NCBI GenBank assembly: GCA_021159125.1
Contig: JAGGSL010000143.1
Location: forward strand, 1-15,545
Source: Thermoplasmata archaeon
Lineage (GTDB): Archaea > Thermoplasmatota > E2 > UBA202 > DSCA01
DNA: 15,545 nucleotides
Direction of reading: 5' to 3'
The translations under genes were made by a program, and so were the position numbers. This document shows positions 13,153 to 15,545 of the stretch, piece after piece. Each line of letters begins with the position of its first letter. Position 1 is the stretch's first letter. Below the pieces are notes generated by a model that saw only the letters and a program-made list of their open reading frames with translations, was not told the DNA's origin and ran no database searches.

Positions 13153-15545
13153 ATGAAAATGAACCGAAAAGAGGGAAAAATATTGGTTTTGTTTGCAGTT
13201 GTAATTATGATTGGGACAGCCTTCAGCGGTTGCATGGGCGGGCCCAAATTTGAGGAGGTTAAGGGCTTCAACATGGATGCAATAGGCAAAATATCATCAG
13301 AGAGAGCCATGGATGCCACTCCTGTCATTGCATCCGAGGAAAACTCCTTCTATGCCCTCATAGGAACGCCTGTTGCAGAATATTATTCAGATAACGATAG
13401 CCATGTGGCACCTCTGCTGGTGGAGAATTTCAGCAATCCTTCGCGTTCAATCACAAGATTTGAGGAAATGTATTCGTTCTCAAGCGATATAAAAATAGTC
13501 GGTGGCTCACCGGAAGAGGTATCTGTTGACATAGCACAGAAAGTGTGGAAAAAGAGCGATGGTGTTGTTCTCATAGAGGACAGCAAGGAAGGATATGAGC
13601 TGGGTGTTTCTGCAACGCCCATTGCTTCTTATCTGAACATTCCTGTTATTGTCACAAACAATACCGACAATGTGAGAGATGTGCTGGACAAGCTTGGAGT
13701 GAAATACACGTTCCTGTGCGGTAATATTGAAGGGCATGAGCGTACGTGGAGATTTACCGACGAGCAGCAAATAACCAATTTTCTCATAGACCTTGTTAAA
13801 GACAAATTCGGAGGAGTTAAGTATATCACGCTGGCAAATCCGATGGATGCATTCATGCCGAAAGTTTTGAACACAACCTCATTCCACTTTAAAGGGACAG
13901 TAGACTCTGTTGCGATTTTGCCATCAACGCTTATATCAACAGCAAAAGGTTTTCTGGAGCCTGGCCATCACAACTTCACTATTCCAGAGGGATACAAATA
14001 TGCGCTTGTAAAAATAGATCTGACGAATTTGAACTCAGAGGATGTTGAAGACCTCGGAGATTATCTCACCCTTTCTGGCGGACCTCGCCTTGAGGATTTG
14101 CCGCCTGAGCAGCAGATGTACGAACTTGTCCAGATAACCACAATGGCGGGAGTGCCAGAGAGAGACAGCAGCGGTCATATTGTAAAAGACAAGGTGCATT
14201 ATGAGACCGTGCTTTATGACCGTGATGGCGTAACATTTGACCTAACTGTCATGGGAACATGGCTTGCCCAGAAAGAGGGCAGCTATGAACTTGATGTAAC
14301 CGTGGAGAGCCTCGACAGCCCGTATGTGCCGATGATGAAAAAGCTTTCTGCAATGGCCCCCTATCTCACAGCATACCGGCAGGGCATAATTCTCGCAAAG
14401 CCCGAATTTGCTTTTGCTGCAAACGATAACGTTACGGTCAATGGTAAGACCTGCCCGGGCTTCTATGTGCCGCGTAAAAATCCATTGCTGGCAGAAGCGT
14501 CCAACGAGCATGTGTGGAAGATTCATGAAATGATAAATGATTTGCTTGGCAATATATCAAACATATCTTCTGACAATCTGGAAGAGCTTAGAAATTATTA
14601 TCAGGAAAACCCTGTTTACATAGCCCTTGTCGGCGGTGCAACAATGCTACCTCAGTACATATATGAAAATCCTGATACACCCATTGATGACGCAATGGTG
14701 ATTCATTACTTCGGTTACGGCACACCAAGCGATTTTATTTACGGAGATATAGATCCCAATCCCAGCGACATAAAGAATGATACATACACTTACTGGCCCT
14801 ACCAGGAGAATGTCATAGGCAGGGTCACTGGATGGGACGTGCAGGACGTATCTGCTTTGATAGCAAGGACAGTATTCTACGAGAAAATTATAGATGGTCT
14901 GGGTGACTGGAAGAACAAAGCTACTGTTCAAACAGGTTGCGGAACGGATTTCCAGAAAATACCCGTACTTGAACAGATAAAGAACATAATAGGGCCGCTG
15001 CTGGGCGGCCATACAGGCGACCCGATGAAATTCCCGTCAGGTGCAACACGCTTTTCAGGAGATGCAGTTGCAGCAGAGATAAAGAAAGGAGGATTTGATG
15101 TTACCAGAACATACTTTACTCAATCCCAGAGAGTGGGTTACAGCGATGAAGCACTTAACAAAATAAAGACAGCAGGAGTGCTCAACATGCTTTTATTCCC
15201 CAAGTTCGAGATAAAACTGGTAAGCGGCGAGAAGGTTGTAAAGGGCGGGGAATACCAGGAGGAAAGCAATGTGATATATGAAAATGGACATGGAAGCATG
15301 CACCTCTACGAGTTCGGTGATGTATTCATGTGGGGACTTGGACTTGGCTATTTCTTCGGACCGTTGATAATGGAGTATGTGGTGAGAATTTCCATTTTTG
15401 CAAGTCCTCTGGGCGCTCTTGGCACATACAGTACAAGAGGCGTGGAGAATATGAATCTGGGTCCCTCGACAATGATGATTGAAAGCTGCGTTGTGGGCAA
15501 ATTCGACGGCATGTATCCGGAGAATAACATAGGGCAGACATATCT
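13153..15545 (+). CDS. Predicted exported lipoprotein, C25 (gingipain)-like cysteine peptidase (3' end beyond window)
   Basis: An open frame of 797 codons runs from the ATG at 13153 to the window end. The first 27 residues form a lipoprotein-type signal (LVLFAVVIMIGTAFSGC) with the candidate lipid-bearing Cys27. Residues about 135-192 (VVLIEDSKEGYELG...ATPIASYLNIPVIVTNN...KLGVKYTFLCG) resemble a cell-wall-binding repeat 2 unit. From about residue 489 the sequence resembles clan CD peptidase C25: YIALVGGATMLPQYIY, then VIGRVTGWDVQDVSALIART followed by FYEKI, then ENGHGS with candidate catalytic His713, and MMIESCVVGKFDG with candidate Cys779. The His-Cys spacing of 66 residues is longer than about 33 in gingipain R. 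Secreted C25-type peptidases are reported from MBG-D sediment archaea. I infer extracellular protein breakdown or surface-protein processing; activity is not shown. The C-terminus, including any membrane anchor, is missing. Confidence 0.78.
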   Translation, partial: MKMNRKEGKILVLFAVVIMIGTAFSGCMGGPKFEEVKGFNMDAIGKISSERAMDATPVIASEENSFYALIGTPVAEYYSDNDSHVAPLLVENFSNPSRSITRFEEMYSFSSDIKIVGGSPEEVSVDIAQKVWKKSDGVVLIEDSKEGYELGVSATPIASYLNIPVIVTNNTDNVRDVLDKLGVKYTFLCGNIEGHERTWRFTDEQQITNFLIDLVKDKFGGVKYITLANPMDAFMPKVLNTTSFHFKGTVDSVAILPSTLISTAKGFLEPGHHNFTIPEGYKYALVKIDLTNLNSEDVEDLGDYLTLSGGPRLEDLPPEQQMYELVQITTMAGVPERDSSGHIVKDKVHYETVLYDRDGVTFDLTVMGTWLAQKEGSYELDVTVESLDSPYVPMMKKLSAMAPYLTAYRQGIILAKPEFAFAANDNVTVNGKTCPGFYVPRKNPLLAEASNEHVWKIHEMINDLLGNISNISSDNLEELRNYYQENPVYIALVGGATMLPQYIYENPDTPIDDAMVIHYFGYGTPSDFIYGDIDPNPSDIKNDTYTYWPYQENVIGRVTGWDVQDVSALIARTVFYEKIIDGLGDWKNKATVQTGCGTDFQKIPVLEQIKNIIGPLLGGHTGDPMKFPSGATRFSGDAVAAEIKKGGFDVTRTYFTQSQRVGYSDEALNKIKTAGVLNMLLFPKFEIKLVSGEKVVKGGEYQEESNVIYENGHGSMHLYEFGDVFMWGLGLGYFFGPLIMEYVVRISIFASPLGALGTYSTRGVENMNLGPSTMMIESCVVGKFDGMYPENNIGQTY

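Noticed and set aside
1..15545. CRISPR array, tRNA/rRNA genes, insertion sequences, prophage or toxin-antitoxin genes
   Set aside because: I looked for spaced repeats, cloverleaf-like segments, transposase or integrase motifs and terminal inverted repeats on both strands and saw none. Nearly all the DNA is explained by the genes listed.

Overview
The window looks like chromosomal DNA of an archaeon, most likely a Thermoplasmatota-type euryarchaeon. Evidence: DUF131, an archaeal-type cis-prenyltransferase, the bifunctional archaeal FBP aldolase/phosphatase, a DUF123 GIY-YIG protein, a Trm9-like tRNA methyltransferase, and AT-rich TATA-like boxes placed so that several mRNAs would start at or near the start codon. 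The taxonomic placement is inference. The predicted gingipain-like exported protein would suit a protein-degrading sediment archaeon such as the MBG-D/Thermoprofundales group.

Layout. 1-860 (-): carbamate kinase, C-terminus cut by the window edge. 931-2176 (+): cis-polyprenyl diphosphate synthase overlapping a DUF131 membrane protein. 2160-4811 (-): an operon of ABC ATPase, ABC-2 permease and Trm9-like methyltransferase. 4911-5315 (+): a small exported protein divergent from the ABC genes across a shared, palindrome-rich promoter. 5453-7126 (+) and 7167-8279 (-): convergent ATP-type PEP carboxykinase and FBP aldolase/phosphatase, two gluconeogenic enzymes that both look leaderless. 8316-11745 (-): a 1000-residue six-PAS/GAF sensor ending in a DHp-like helix pair with no ATPase domain, overlapping an atypical response regulator. 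11820-13038 (-): Mrp/NBP35 Fe-S carrier ATPase overlapping a DUF123 protein. 13153-15545 (+): a large predicted lipoprotein with C25 (gingipain)-like His and Cys motifs, cut by the window edge.

How the genes fit together. Carbamate kinase (ATP from carbamoyl phosphate), an exported peptidase-like protein, PEP carboxykinase and FBP aldolase/phosphatase fit an organism that lives on peptides or amino acids and makes sugars by gluconeogenesis. The cis-prenyltransferase supplies the lipid carrier for surface glycans. The most unusual unit is the sensor/regulator pair: the sensor has no kinase catalytic domain, and the regulator has an insertion after the phospho-acceptor Asp and lacks the canonical Lys-Pro.

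The window is gene-dense. No gap exceeds 140 bases, and I saw no tRNA, rRNA, CRISPR array, insertion sequence or integrase.
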